DNA of 64,000 nt from Bacteroidetes bacterium UBA6183 (GTDB lineage: Bacteria > Bacteroidota > Bacteroidia > UKL13-3). The number at the start of each line of letters is the position of its first letter. Positions within the stretch are counted from its first letter, which is position 1. The stretch lies in NCBI GenBank assembly GCA_002422865.1, contig DITN01000062.1, forward strand, positions 61,357 through 125,356. The letters are read 5' to 3'. The notes beneath the pieces were generated by a model. It had not been told where the DNA came from. It ran no database searches and saw only the letters and a program-made list of their open reading frames with translations. The position numbers and the translations under genes are program-made. This document shows, one piece after another, positions 24,636 through 33,564 of this stretch.

Positions 24636-24673
24636 AACAACCCCACTAAGGCAAAACTTGGTGGGGTTGTTTT
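24636..24673. terminator. Terminator after the small lipoprotein gene
   Basis: AACAACCCCAC and GTGGGGTTGTT form a perfect 11-bp stem with a 14-nt loop, followed by TT. The left arm and loop are repeated at 23890. It may also serve idi on the other strand. Confidence 0.75.
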
Positions 24674-24802
24674 ATAAATGGAAGGTTACGTTAATTTTTG
24701 CAATTGTTTTTGGTAATAAGGTATTGTAGTTCGTAGGCTTTTTAGTGGTAGTAAACCCAAGTTTAGTATTTAATCAAAGTAAAGTATTGAATCCAACTCA
24801 CC

Positions 24803-25312
24803 CTACAAATGACTCATATACTCGTTTAAAATAATTTTAAACCATTCGGTATATAAGTGTGGCGATTGTTTGGCATCGTTTACTACATCATGCAATGGCA
24901 TCCATTTATAGCTATTTACTTCTTGTGGGTTGATGTTGGGTGTGCCGTTGTATGTGCCGGTAAAAATAAAATCAAGTTCATGTTCGGTAAGTCCATTGTC
25001 AAATGGTGCTTTATATAAAAAGCTAAATTTTTCTGTTAATTCACAATCAAAGCCCATCTCTTCATTTAACCTGCGATGGGCAGCATCAATGGTTTTTTCG
25101 TTTGCACGCGGATGGCTGCAACAGGTATTGGTCCATAAACCACAGCTGTGGTATTTATCTAAAGCACGTTGTTGTAACAACAACTCGCCATTATCATTAA
25201 ATACAAAAACGCTGAAAGCACGGTGCAATAAAGCTTTTTGATGGGCCTCGTATTTTTCCATCAATCCAACCTCGTTGTTGTGTTCATCAACCAATATTAC
25301 ATACTCTTGCAT
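24803..25312 (-). CDS. idi: Isopentenyl-diphosphate delta-isomerase, type I
   Basis: Interconverts IPP and DMAPP, feeding the C5 pool used for carotenoids. The 169-residue Nudix-fold protein shows the type I features: HRAFSVFVFN, WTNTCCSHPRANE with the catalytic Cys, and TEHELDFIF with the catalytic Glu of the EHExD-type motif. Length fits the bacterial enzyme. It is the last gene of the leftward carotenoid operon, 9 bp downstream of an unknown gene that follows crtB. Confidence 0.93.
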   Translation of the reverse strand: MQEYVILVDEHNNEVGLMEKYEAHQKALLHRAFSVFVFNDNGELLLQQRALDKYHSCGLWTNTCCSHPRANEKTIDAAHRRLNEEMGFDCELTEKFSFLYKAPFDNGLTEHELDFIFTGTYNGTPNINPQEVNSYKWMPLHDVVNDAKQSPHLYTEWFKIILNEYMSHL

Positions 25313-25321
25313 GCGTGCTTT

Positions 25322-25810
25322 TTATTGTTGTAAAGTTAGCTTTTCGGCCTTACTAACCTCGTTATTGTTTAGTAAAAATTTTGTGATACGTTGTTTTAAA
25401 TCGGTATCATTAATGGTTTTCACTTCTTTAAGTAAAAACGATTTGTCGCTAAATAAATTTGAATGGTAATCTAAAAACTTTGGTGAGTTACTTTGAATGG
25501 AAAACCTTAAAAATCGCAACTCAATGTTTAATGGTTCTTTGAGTATGGCTTGCTCTAAAATTTCTTTGCCGTTTTTAAAGTAGTTTAATTTTTTATAAGG
25601 ACTAAACACATGTTTAGCCATAATCATGGTTACTGCACCCTTATAACCTAAAAAAGTATTGTTGTTTGATGCATTGAGTTTATCAATTAAATCAACGGCA
25701 ATTTGTTGGCTGTAAATAGCTTTTTCGTACACGTTTCTAACCTCCGTTATGGATAAATTAGCTGTTGTAAACGAACTTAAGACCAATAACAAAACTACTC
25801 CTTTAAACAT
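25322..25810 (-). CDS. Unknown exported helical protein in the carotenoid operon
   Basis: 162 residues with a probable signal peptide (MFKGVVLLLVLSSFTTA). The rest is helical, rich in Asn, Lys and Leu (EILEQAILKEPLNIELRFLR), somewhat like a TPR-type helical repeat, with no catalytic motif. Its ATG overlaps the crtB stop by one base (TAATG), and idi follows 9 bp later, so it is translated as part of the carotenoid operon. My impression is that such a gene recurs between crtB and later genes in other Bacteroidota, which would argue for a pathway-linked role; this was not checked. Confidence 0.7.
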   Translation of the reverse strand: MFKGVVLLLVLSSFTTANLSITEVRNVYEKAIYSQQIAVDLIDKLNASNNNTFLGYKGAVTMIMAKHVFSPYKKLNYFKNGKEILEQAILKEPLNIELRFLRFSIQSNSPKFLDYHSNLFSDKSFLLKEVKTINDTDLKQRITKFLLNNNEVSKAEKLTLQQ

Positions 25811-26646
25811 TAAAGCAAGTTAAAACTGTGACGAAGATATGATCCAAAAAACAGCGCATACTTTTGATTATCGGGTATACGAACACGTTCTTCTAATATA
25901 CGATTAACAGGCATGTTAATTATTTTTTTGAAGAGGTTGTTATAATAAATGTATGCTACATAAACACCAAATCGGGCATCTTTGGGCAATTGTTTAATAC
26001 CCTCGTAACCTGCAGCAAAATCTTTCATGATATCTGCTTCAATCTCGCGTTTGGTTTCGTCATTAAAAGTTTGGGTGATTAATTGCGGAAAATACATTCT
26101 TCCTAAACCATCCACATCTGCCTTAAAATCGCGTAAGAAATTTATTTTTTGGAAAGCAGCACCCAACTTCATGGCACTGTATTTTAACTCATCGTATTGT
26201 GTTTGGTTTCCTTCAACAAATACTTTTAAGCACATCAAACCAACTACCTCTGCCGAGCCAAGAATATATTCTTCATATCCTTTTTGGTCGTAGGTTTGTT
26301 CGGTTAAATCCATTTCCATGCTGTGTAAAAAAGTATCAATCAAATCATGGTCGATGTGGTAATCATTCACAACTTTTTGAAAATTGTTTAATACAGGATT
26401 TAAACTGATGCCTTGTTTGATTGCTTTGTAAGTATCAGCCTTAAAATCATCTAATAAAATCTTCTTGTCAAACTGATGAAAGGTATCTACAATCTCATCG
26501 GCAAAACGTACAAAACCATAAATGGCATAAATAGGGTTGTGAAATTTTTTAGCTAAAAATTTAACCCCAAGAGAGAACGAGGTACTGTAAGAATTAGTGA
26601 CCATTTTACTGGTTCTCTCGGAAATGTCGTCAAATAATGCTTTCAT
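25810..26646 (-). CDS. crtB: Phytoene synthase
   Basis: Condenses two geranylgeranyl diphosphates into 15-cis-phytoene, the committed carotenoid step. The 278-residue protein has both Asp-rich motifs of the squalene/phytoene synthase family: VRFADEIVDTF (DxxxD) near residue 50 and NFLRDFKADVDGLGRMYFP (DxxxD) around 165. SYSTSFSLGVKFL at the N-terminus matches the conserved start of the fold. It starts 3 bp after the crtI stop and overlaps the next gene by one base. No GGPP synthase (crtE) is in the window, so the substrate must come from a gene elsewhere. Confidence 0.94.
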   Translation of the reverse strand: MKALFDDISERTSKMVTNSYSTSFSLGVKFLAKKFHNPIYAIYGFVRFADEIVDTFHQFDKKILLDDFKADTYKAIKQGISLNPVLNNFQKVVNDYHIDHDLIDTFLHSMEMDLTEQTYDQKGYEEYILGSAEVVGLMCLKVFVEGNQTQYDELKYSAMKLGAAFQKINFLRDFKADVDGLGRMYFPQLITQTFNDETKREIEADIMKDFAAGYEGIKQLPKDARFGVYVAYIYYNNLFKKIINMPVNRILEERVRIPDNQKYALFFGSYLRHSFNLL

Positions 26647-26649
26647 ATG

Positions 26650-28137
26650 TTAGTTTGTAACAAGTTTAAAATCTTTGGCAATAAGGTTAGCGGCAACTTT
26701 GCCGCTGATTATACTAGGCGGTAAACCTGGTCCGGGAACAGTTAATTGCCCGGCATAGTATAAGTTTTTAACCTTTTTGCTTTTAATACGTGGTTTAAGA
26801 ATGGCGGTTTGATCTAATGTATTGGCCAAACCATATGCGTTGCCCTTAAAAGCATGGTAATCTGAAACGAAATCAGAGAAAGCATAACTTTTACGGTAAA
26901 CCACATGTGGTAAAATTTCTGTGTTGGTGTGTTGCTCTAACCTTTGCATGATGGTTTTAAAATAGCGTTCACGTATCTCTTCACTATCAACCATACCCGG
27001 TGCAACAGGTATTAACATAAATAAATTTTCATAACCTTCGGGGGCTACAGTGTTATCTGTTACACTTGGTGCCGATACATAAAACAAAGGTTCTGTAGGC
27101 CACTGTGGTTCGGTATAAATTTCGTGGGCATGACGGGTAAAGTCGGCATCAAAAAATAAGTTATGATGTTGCAATCCCGGTACACGTTTATTTACCCCAA
27201 CGTAATACAACAAACAAGAAGGTGCCATTTTTCTTTTATCCCAATAGCCATCACTGTATGATTGATCGGTAACGTGTAATAGCTTTTGTTCTATATGGTG
27301 ATAATCTCCGGCACCAACAATTACATCAGCTTCGTAGTTACCGTTTGTTGTAATTACTTTTTTTGCAATACCGTTTTCTGTTTCAATTTGTAGAACTTCA
27401 TGGTTAACTTTAATGTCTACACCCTGTTCTAATGCGATGGCTTTGAATGCTTCAATAATTTTAAACATACCACCCATAGGGTACCATGTGCCTAAGCTCA
27501 TGTCGGCATAATTCATTAAACTGTAAAGCGCAGGTGTGTTTTTTGATAAAGCTCCTAAAAATAAAATGGGGAATTCTAATAACTCAATCAAAAATGGATG
27601 CGTAACAAAACTGCGTACATGTTTTTTGATGCTGGTAAACACATCCATTTTTATCAGGCCTTTCAGCAAACGAGCATCAGCAAACTCTAATAAACTTACA
27701 CTTGGTTTGTATACCAAATCATTAATACCAACTTCGTATTTATATTGGGCTTCTTTTAAAAATGCTCTTAGTTTAATTGCACTTCCCGGTTCATAACGTT
27801 CAAACAGTTGCTCTAACTCTTGCATGTTTGCCGGAATAACAACCGCTTCTCCGGTTTTATCAAATACCTGATAACTTGGGTCTAAACGTTTTAGTTCATA
27901 AAAGTCGGAGGTGGTGTGTCCAAAATCATTGTAAAATTTTTCAAACACATCCGGCATCCAATACCAACTTGGTCCCATATCAAACATAAAACCTTGGGTT
28001 TCAAACTTACGTGCCCTGCCTCCAACATCGTTGTTTTTTTCGAGCAAAGTAACCTTTAACCCTTTCTGAGCTAAATAGCTTGCAGCACTAAGCCCTGCTA
28101 CTCCCGATCCTATTACGATTGCTGTTTTTGCAGTCAT
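26650..28137 (-). CDS. crtI: Phytoene desaturase
   Basis: FAD-dependent desaturase expected to convert phytoene to lycopene in four steps. The 495-residue protein starts with the FAD fold AIVIGSGVAGLSAASYLAQKG and KNNDVGGRARKFETQGFMFD, has GPSWYWMPDVF, and ends with NLYYAGQLTVPGPGLPPSIISGK, the C-terminal CrtI signature. A paralogous desaturase on the other arm (31405) is the CrtD type, so this one is assigned CrtI by its adjacency to crtB and by its C-terminal PGPGLPP rather than PGGGIPL. It follows the TonB receptor gene by 76 bp and precedes crtB by 3 bp. Confidence 0.92.
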   Translation of the reverse strand: MTAKTAIVIGSGVAGLSAASYLAQKGLKVTLLEKNNDVGGRARKFETQGFMFDMGPSWYWMPDVFEKFYNDFGHTTSDFYELKRLDPSYQVFDKTGEAVVIPANMQELEQLFERYEPGSAIKLRAFLKEAQYKYEVGINDLVYKPSVSLLEFADARLLKGLIKMDVFTSIKKHVRSFVTHPFLIELLEFPILFLGALSKNTPALYSLMNYADMSLGTWYPMGGMFKIIEAFKAIALEQGVDIKVNHEVLQIETENGIAKKVITTNGNYEADVIVGAGDYHHIEQKLLHVTDQSYSDGYWDKRKMAPSCLLYYVGVNKRVPGLQHHNLFFDADFTRHAHEIYTEPQWPTEPLFYVSAPSVTDNTVAPEGYENLFMLIPVAPGMVDSEEIRERYFKTIMQRLEQHTNTEILPHVVYRKSYAFSDFVSDYHAFKGNAYGLANTLDQTAILKPRIKSKKVKNLYYAGQLTVPGPGLPPSIISGKVAANLIAKDFKLVTN

Positions 28138-28213
28138 TATTTAAGTTTTGTTTTTGAATTGATATTAAAACACCTCGCATGGTAAATTGTTTAACGTTTT
28201 CTGACATTTATCA

Positions 28214-30625
28214 CTAAAACTCCACTATAAACCCAAATGTTGGCAAGAACGTGTCGTTAAAGTTAGGTATAATTTTGGGAATGCCATTGCTTCCATCTGA
28301 TTTAATGGCTTGGCCATCTGTGGTTGCCCATCCTGAGTTATCTGCGGTACGTTCGAAGGCGTATTGAGGAATTGCAGGGTTTTTTGAGCGTAATACGTTT
28401 TGAATATCCAAAAATACATCCAACGTAATACGTTTGAAGTTCCACTTTTTGTCAACTCTAATATCCGTTTGATTAAAGGCCCCCAAACGGATGGTATTTA
28501 ACAATGAATAATCTAGCGTACCCGAACCGGTTAACAAATAATTTTGTTGCGAGCGGTTTAACTCAAAAGGTGTGTAGGGGTTTCCACCTGCGAATCTATG
28601 TTTTAAGCCTATTTCCCAACCTTTTTTAAATTTATAACCCGCAATAGCTGAAATTAAATGGCGGTTATCCCAAGCTGAGGCAACATACTTGTTATTTGTA
28701 CCACTAAACTGGCTGTAAAAAAACGTGTACGATAAAGTGGTATAAAATCCTTTTATGAGTTTTTGTTGCACAAAAAACTCAAAACCATAAGCTCTTCCTT
28801 TGCCTTTACTGCTTATGTTTTCGTTACCAATGGCGCCAAATTCAGTACCTTGGTTGGCCAAAGAAATACCGTCTCTTTCAGAAATTGAATAATTAAAATA
28901 CTGTTTATAAAACCCTTCAAAAGTAATACGTGTGGTATTGGTTGGCAGGTACTCAATACCAGCAACATAATGGTCAACACCAATGTATTTATTGTCTTTG
29001 TTTTGAAAACTTCCTAAGCTGTCTTTGTAACCTAAAATGGTGTAACCCGGCATGCGGTAATAACGACCAACACTGGCGTTGATGTTAAAATTGGAATTCA
29101 GTGCGTACGATGCAGAGACACGGGGAGAAAGTGTTTCCCAAAGGCGATTTCCACTGTTTAAAAAAGTGTTTCCATCTGTTCTAACACCCAATGATAGGTT
29201 TAATCTGTCTGATAAAACACGTCTGCTAACATCACCAAAAATGCCATATTTAAAAAACTCGATATTGGTGTTGAGTGGAATAGAAAAATTGTTTCCGGTT
29301 GCGGGGTTCTTAAGTACAGCAAATCCGGCATTATTAAATTTCACATATTGAAACATGCCCCCATAACTGTACTTCCATTTGCCGCTGTATTTGTTTATAT
29401 CGAAGCGGAATTTATTTTCAATTTCTTGCGATTTTAGTTTTAAGGTACGTGTGTTTTCGTCTTTATTTTTGGCATCGGTAAATCGGTCTAATCTGTTTTC
29501 AAACATATTTCGGCTGGCCGATATGTTTACAAAACCATTGTTGATTCTCCGTTTAAGGGTTGTTCCGATGGTATAATTCCACTGGTTGATAAAAGGATTT
29601 GCACGTAAAATATATTCCGATTCTGGGGTAGAGTTTTTAGGTACGGCAAAACTAAATTGATCGATAGCGCCAACACCCAATGTTGTTAATACCGTTTTAT
29701 TATTAATTTTGGTGGTGGTTTTATACTGAAAATCCCAATAGTTAGGGCGAATTGGAAGATCAAGCGCTATGAATAAAAACTCAAGGTAACTTCTACGTGC
29801 TGATGCTAAAAAGGTTGTTTTTTTGCTGATAGGTCCATCCAGTGTTAAACCAAATTCCGAAGCGCTTAGTCGTACATTTCCTTGTATACGCTCACTGTTT
29901 CCATCGCGTTGTTTAAAGCTTAAAACCGATGATAAAGCATTATCTACATTGGCTTTGAAGCTGCTGGTAGTTAAAGACACATCTTCAATAAAACTTACAT
30001 TTAAAATGCCCTGAGGACCACCACTTGCACCTTGGGTACTGAAGTGATTGATTACAGGAATTTCTATCCCATCAATGTAAAATACATTCTCACTTGGTCC
30101 GCCACCACGTATTACAATGTCGTTACGAAAGGCACCACCGCCCGTATTGCCACCAACACCCGGTAAAGCTTGTATTACGCGGCTAATGTCAAAATTGCCT
30201 CCTGGGTTACTTTTAATTTCTTCGGCAGTTAAATTTTGAACTGAAAGTGGCGTTTCCGTTTTTTTTCCGAATGTTCTACTTTGTACCACCACTTCGTTTA
30301 AACCTTTACTTTCAGGTTCAATCTCAATATTAAAGGTTTGTACATTACCCGTTGTAACCACAATGTTAAATAGTGTTTTGGGTTGATAACCGATGTATTG
30401 AACCTTGATGTTATAAGAACCTGGAGTAATTCCATTAATTTTAAATTTTCCTTCTAAATCAGACTGTGCGCCAAAGGAAGTCCCTTCTAAAAGTATAGTT
30501 GCTCCGGTTAACAACTCCTGGGTGTTTTTGTCTTTTATAATACCTGTAATTGTGCCCTTAGATTGGGCTTTTGAGGTATGATAGCCAATAGCAATTAAAA
30601 AAAGGACAAATAGTAGTTTCTTCAT
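28214..30625 (-). CDS. TonB-dependent outer-membrane receptor
   Basis: 803 residues. A signal peptide (MKKLLFVLFLIAIGYHTSKA) leads to a carboxypeptidase-regulatory-like domain (about 23-110: GTITGIIKDKNTQELLTGAT, SYNIKVQYIGYQP), then the plug (about 115-230: LPGVGGNTGGGAFRNDIVIRG, split by GGGPSENVFYIDGIEIPV), then a beta-barrel ending in a Phe (TFGFIVEF). It imports an unknown ligand through the outer membrane using the TonB system. There is no SusD-like gene beside it. It is the first gene of the leftward carotenoid operon, and its start codon is 2 bp from the 18-bp palindrome shared with the marR gene, so it is probably regulated with pigment synthesis. Confidence 0.9.
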   Translation of the reverse strand: MKKLLFVLFLIAIGYHTSKAQSKGTITGIIKDKNTQELLTGATILLEGTSFGAQSDLEGKFKINGITPGSYNIKVQYIGYQPKTLFNIVVTTGNVQTFNIEIEPESKGLNEVVVQSRTFGKKTETPLSVQNLTAEEIKSNPGGNFDISRVIQALPGVGGNTGGGAFRNDIVIRGGGPSENVFYIDGIEIPVINHFSTQGASGGPQGILNVSFIEDVSLTTSSFKANVDNALSSVLSFKQRDGNSERIQGNVRLSASEFGLTLDGPISKKTTFLASARRSYLEFLFIALDLPIRPNYWDFQYKTTTKINNKTVLTTLGVGAIDQFSFAVPKNSTPESEYILRANPFINQWNYTIGTTLKRRINNGFVNISASRNMFENRLDRFTDAKNKDENTRTLKLKSQEIENKFRFDINKYSGKWKYSYGGMFQYVKFNNAGFAVLKNPATGNNFSIPLNTNIEFFKYGIFGDVSRRVLSDRLNLSLGVRTDGNTFLNSGNRLWETLSPRVSASYALNSNFNINASVGRYYRMPGYTILGYKDSLGSFQNKDNKYIGVDHYVAGIEYLPTNTTRITFEGFYKQYFNYSISERDGISLANQGTEFGAIGNENISSKGKGRAYGFEFFVQQKLIKGFYTTLSYTFFYSQFSGTNNKYVASAWDNRHLISAIAGYKFKKGWEIGLKHRFAGGNPYTPFELNRSQQNYLLTGSGTLDYSLLNTIRLGAFNQTDIRVDKKWNFKRITLDVFLDIQNVLRSKNPAIPQYAFERTADNSGWATTDGQAIKSDGSNGIPKIIPNFNDTFLPTFGFIVEF

Positions 30626-30627
30626 TT

Positions 30628-30645
30628 TAGTACAAATTTGTACTA
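30628..30645. promoter_or_regulatory. Perfect 18-bp palindrome, candidate MarR operator
   Basis: TAGTACAAATTTGTACTA is fully self-complementary. It lies 2 bp upstream of the TonB-receptor ATG and 53 bp upstream of the marR ATG, between divergent operons. On the minus strand its CAAATTTG centre overlaps a -7-like box; on the plus strand it supplies a TTTG that could act as -33. MarR dimers bind palindromes of this size, so autoregulation and control of both arms is the simplest reading. Confidence 0.7.
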
Positions 30646-30698
30646 ATAAAAACCAAAGTGGTTCGATATTGTTTTAATATCCAGAAACTTTTTTATCC

Positions 30699-31349
30699 AT
30701 GTCAAATACACCGGTTATTGCCCAAATAATATCTCGTTTTCAGGAATTTGAAAAAGAGGTGAAGGAACCAACTATAGCGGGTTTTGGTTATTGGTTACAA
30801 CAAAAAGATAGCTCGCCCAATATGAAGCACCACATACAGATGGGCAATAAAGACAACTACGTGAGTGAAGGAGTTAATGATACAGATTCGGCTATTGGTA
30901 TTTTATTAGGCATGCTAAATAAATATGCCAAACATTACAGTAAAATAGCGTTAGAAAACTTACCACTAAATACCATTGACGAGTTTGGGTATTTGGCGCA
31001 TTTATCAACGCATCAAAAAATAACTAAAACAGAACTTATTTTACGCAGTTTAGATGGAAAAACAACCGGAACAGATATTATCAGAAGACTTGTTAATCAA
31101 GGTTTGGCTAAAGAAATCATCAATCCTAAAGACAAAAGGAGCAAGTTACTGCAGATAACAGAAAAGGGAAAAAAAATGATATATCAAGCTTATGTAAAAA
31201 TGGGTGCTGTATCTGTTAAAGTAACGGGTAATTTGAGTAAGGCAGAGAAAAAACAACTTTTACAGTTATTAAGTAAGTTAGAGTTGTTTCATAAGTACAA
31301 CGAAAAGCATATTTCAAAAGAACTTGATGCATTAAATACCAAGAGATAA
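30699..31349 (+). CDS. MarR-family transcriptional regulator of the carotenoid island
   Basis: 216 residues with a winged-helix domain in the second half: FGYLAHLSTHQKITKTELIL, a recognition-helix region DGKTTGTDIIRRLVNQGLAK, and the wing NPKDKRSKLLQITEKGKKMI, which is the classic MarR layout (D-x-R-x-K-x-L-x-L-T-x-x-G). The N-terminal ~65 residues are extra relative to many MarR proteins. It is the first gene of the rightward carotenoid operon (crtD starts 55 bp after its stop) and sits beside a perfect palindrome, so it likely represses or tunes both arms and itself. The effector is unknown. Confidence 0.85.
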   Translation: MSNTPVIAQIISRFQEFEKEVKEPTIAGFGYWLQQKDSSPNMKHHIQMGNKDNYVSEGVNDTDSAIGILLGMLNKYAKHYSKIALENLPLNTIDEFGYLAHLSTHQKITKTELILRSLDGKTTGTDIIRRLVNQGLAKEIINPKDKRSKLLQITEKGKKMIYQAYVKMGAVSVKVTGNLSKAEKKQLLQLLSKLELFHKYNEKHISKELDALNTKR

Positions 31350-31404
31350 ATTTTTATCTGCCTGATTTAAGTGTTTACTTCGCATCAGTCTTAATCATAT
31401 AACC

Positions 31405-32889
31405 ATGAATGTAGTAATTATAGGCTCCGGAATTGCAGGGTTGGCAAGTGCTGTTAGATTGGCAGTGGCCGGACACGATGTTACTGTTTTTGAAAGCAAT
31501 GCCTATCCCGGGGGTAAACTCAGTGAAATAAATGTAAATGGGTTTAGGTTTGATGCAGGTCCATCTTTGTTCACGTTACCAAATTTAGTTACCGATTTGT
31601 TCAAGTTGGCTGGTAAAAAACCTTCCGACTATTTTGAATACGAGCAAATAGAAAAAGCATGCAATTACTTTTATGAGGACGGTACAACTTTTACCGCATA
31701 CCACGATAAGCAAAAATTTGCAAATGAGCTAATCACTAAACTAGGTATAGAAAGTACAAAACCACTTTTTAAATACTTAAATAAATCGGCCAAAAAGTAT
31801 GCCTTAACAGCACCCTTATTTATAGAAAAGTCGTTACATAAGCTAAGTACATACACTAACTTTAATACGTTAAAGGCGGTTGCTAATTTAGCTACTTATC
31901 AGCTTAATAAAACCATAAACGAGGTAAATGAAAGCGCTTTTAAAGACGAGCGTCTGGTACAATATTTCAACAGATTTGCCACATACAACGGAAGCAGTCC
32001 TTACAAGGCTCCTGGAATGCTCACCATGATTCCGCATTTAGAGCACAATATTGGAACTTTTTTTCCGAAAGGCGGCATGATTGCCATTACCAACAGCATT
32101 TATAAGTTAGCCCTTGAACTGGGGGTTAAGTTTGTTTTTAACAGTATTGTTGAAGAGATTAAAACGTTAGGGGTTAAAAATAATAAAGTGGTAAAAGGTG
32201 TTATGGTAAAAGGAGCCTTTATACCAGCAGATCTTGTAATAAGTAATGCAGATATTCATCCAACTTATACCAAACTTTTAAAAAATGAACCTCAACCAGA
32301 GAAACTACTTTCGCAGGAAAAGTCATCTTCGGCATTAATTTTTTATTGGGGTATCAAAAAACAATTTCCCCAATTAGACTTACATAATATTTTGTTTAGC
32401 AGTGATTATAAAACCGAGTTTAAACATATATTTAGTTACAAAAGCATTTATTACGATCCCACTATTTACATTAATATAACCAGTAAATACAAGCCGGATG
32501 ATGCACCACAAGGCTGCGAAAATTGGTTTGTGATGATTAATGTTCCGGCTAATAGTACACAAAATTGGGATGCTTATATCGCCCAAGCGCGAAAACAAAT
32601 AATAACAAAAATAAACAGGCTTCTTAAAACAAAAATAGAGGATCACATTGTTGCCGAAGAGCAACTTAATCCGCTAACAATAGAAAGTAAAACTTCGTCT
32701 TTTGGCGGTTCGCTTTACGGCAATTCCAGCAACAACATGTATGCTGCATTTTTGCGCCACAAAAACTTTAGCAGCAGCATTAAAGGTTTATACTTTTGTG
32801 GCGGTAGCGTGCATCCGGGCGGTGGAATACCCCTGTGTTTAAACAGCGCAAAAATTGTTTCAGAAATAATTAACGAAGACTATTCATGA
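31405..32889 (+). CDS. crtD: CrtD-type carotenoid 3,4-desaturase (1-hydroxycarotenoid desaturase)
   Basis: An FAD-dependent carotenoid desaturase paralogous to the CrtI of the other arm. Its FAD fold is VVIIGSGIAGLASAVRLAVAG; the family segment YPGGKLSEINVNGFRFDAGP follows. The C-terminus GLYFCGGSVHPGGGIPLCL has the PGGGIPL form typical of CrtD rather than CrtI. CrtD adds the 3,4 double bond to a 1-hydroxylated end, the product of CruF. Its stop overlaps the start of cruF (ATGA), linking the two consecutive enzymes. Assignment to CrtD over a second CrtI is by motif and neighbours, and is good but not proven. Confidence 0.85.
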   Translation: MNVVIIGSGIAGLASAVRLAVAGHDVTVFESNAYPGGKLSEINVNGFRFDAGPSLFTLPNLVTDLFKLAGKKPSDYFEYEQIEKACNYFYEDGTTFTAYHDKQKFANELITKLGIESTKPLFKYLNKSAKKYALTAPLFIEKSLHKLSTYTNFNTLKAVANLATYQLNKTINEVNESAFKDERLVQYFNRFATYNGSSPYKAPGMLTMIPHLEHNIGTFFPKGGMIAITNSIYKLALELGVKFVFNSIVEEIKTLGVKNNKVVKGVMVKGAFIPADLVISNADIHPTYTKLLKNEPQPEKLLSQEKSSSALIFYWGIKKQFPQLDLHNILFSSDYKTEFKHIFSYKSIYYDPTIYINITSKYKPDDAPQGCENWFVMINVPANSTQNWDAYIAQARKQIITKINRLLKTKIEDHIVAEEQLNPLTIESKTSSFGGSLYGNSSNNMYAAFLRHKNFSSSIKGLYFCGGSVHPGGGIPLCLNSAKIVSEIINEDYS

Positions 32890-33533
32890 AAATAAAAGCA
32901 CCCCAATTAGCCATTGCCATTCTGGTAATTTTACATGCAGTAGGTTTAATAGGAACCGCATTTTTTAATGAGGACTTGATGAAATTAACTCCTGTAAATT
33001 TACTTATTAGTATGGGTATTGTATTGTGGTTTCATGAGGGCTATAGTAAGTTGTTTGTGTTTTATTTGGCTGTTGTATACACCTTTGGCTATTTGTTAGA
33101 ATTGGCCGGAATAACCACCGGTAAAATATTTGGCCAATATTTTTATGGCAATAACCTGGGTATAAAAGTAGCCGATGTTCCTTTAATTATAGGCATAAAC
33201 TGGGTAATGCTGAGCTATTGCAGTATGAGTATGGTGGGTATTTTAAGCAATAGGTTTAATGCATTAAAACATCAACTTGTTGCTCCGGCAATAGGTGCTG
33301 TGTTCATGGTGTTTTCCGATTTTTGGATTGAACAACTTTGCCAGCGACTTGATTTTTGGTATTGGAGAAATAACACCGTACCGATTCAAAATTATACCGC
33401 TTGGTTCTTGTTTTCATTTGCATTCAACTTTTTATTTGTTCGTTTGCAACTGCATAGCAATAACAAAGTTGCAGCGGTATTGTATATATTACAGCTGTTG
33501 TTTTTTGTTGGTTTGAATATATTTTTACGCTAA
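32886..33533 (+). CDS. cruF: CruF-type carotenoid 1,2-hydratase (DUF422)
   Basis: 215 residues of a polytopic membrane protein, with about seven hydrophobic segments. It carries the marks of the CruF family: FYLAVVYTFGYLLELAGITT, GKIFGQYFYGNNLG, a Pro and Trp in VPLIIGINWVMLSY, and FSDFWIEQ with a conserved acidic pair. CruF hydrates the 1,2 double bond of a psi end, giving a tertiary 1-hydroxyl, as in gamma-carotene to 1'-hydroxy-gamma-carotene. The overlap with crtD, which acts on that product, fits. crtZ follows 31 bp downstream. Confidence 0.87.
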   Translation: MKIKAPQLAIAILVILHAVGLIGTAFFNEDLMKLTPVNLLISMGIVLWFHEGYSKLFVFYLAVVYTFGYLLELAGITTGKIFGQYFYGNNLGIKVADVPLIIGINWVMLSYCSMSMVGILSNRFNALKHQLVAPAIGAVFMVFSDFWIEQLCQRLDFWYWRNNTVPIQNYTAWFLFSFAFNFLFVRLQLHSNNKVAAVLYILQLLFFVGLNIFLR

Positions 33534-33564
33534 ACATTTGCCTTAACTTGTTGTTATAAATAGT

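Noticed and set aside
28214..30625. SusC-type receptor of a polysaccharide utilisation locus
   Set aside because: No SusD-like, glycoside hydrolase or sulfatase gene is adjacent; the protein is shorter than typical SusC and neighbours are carotenoid genes.
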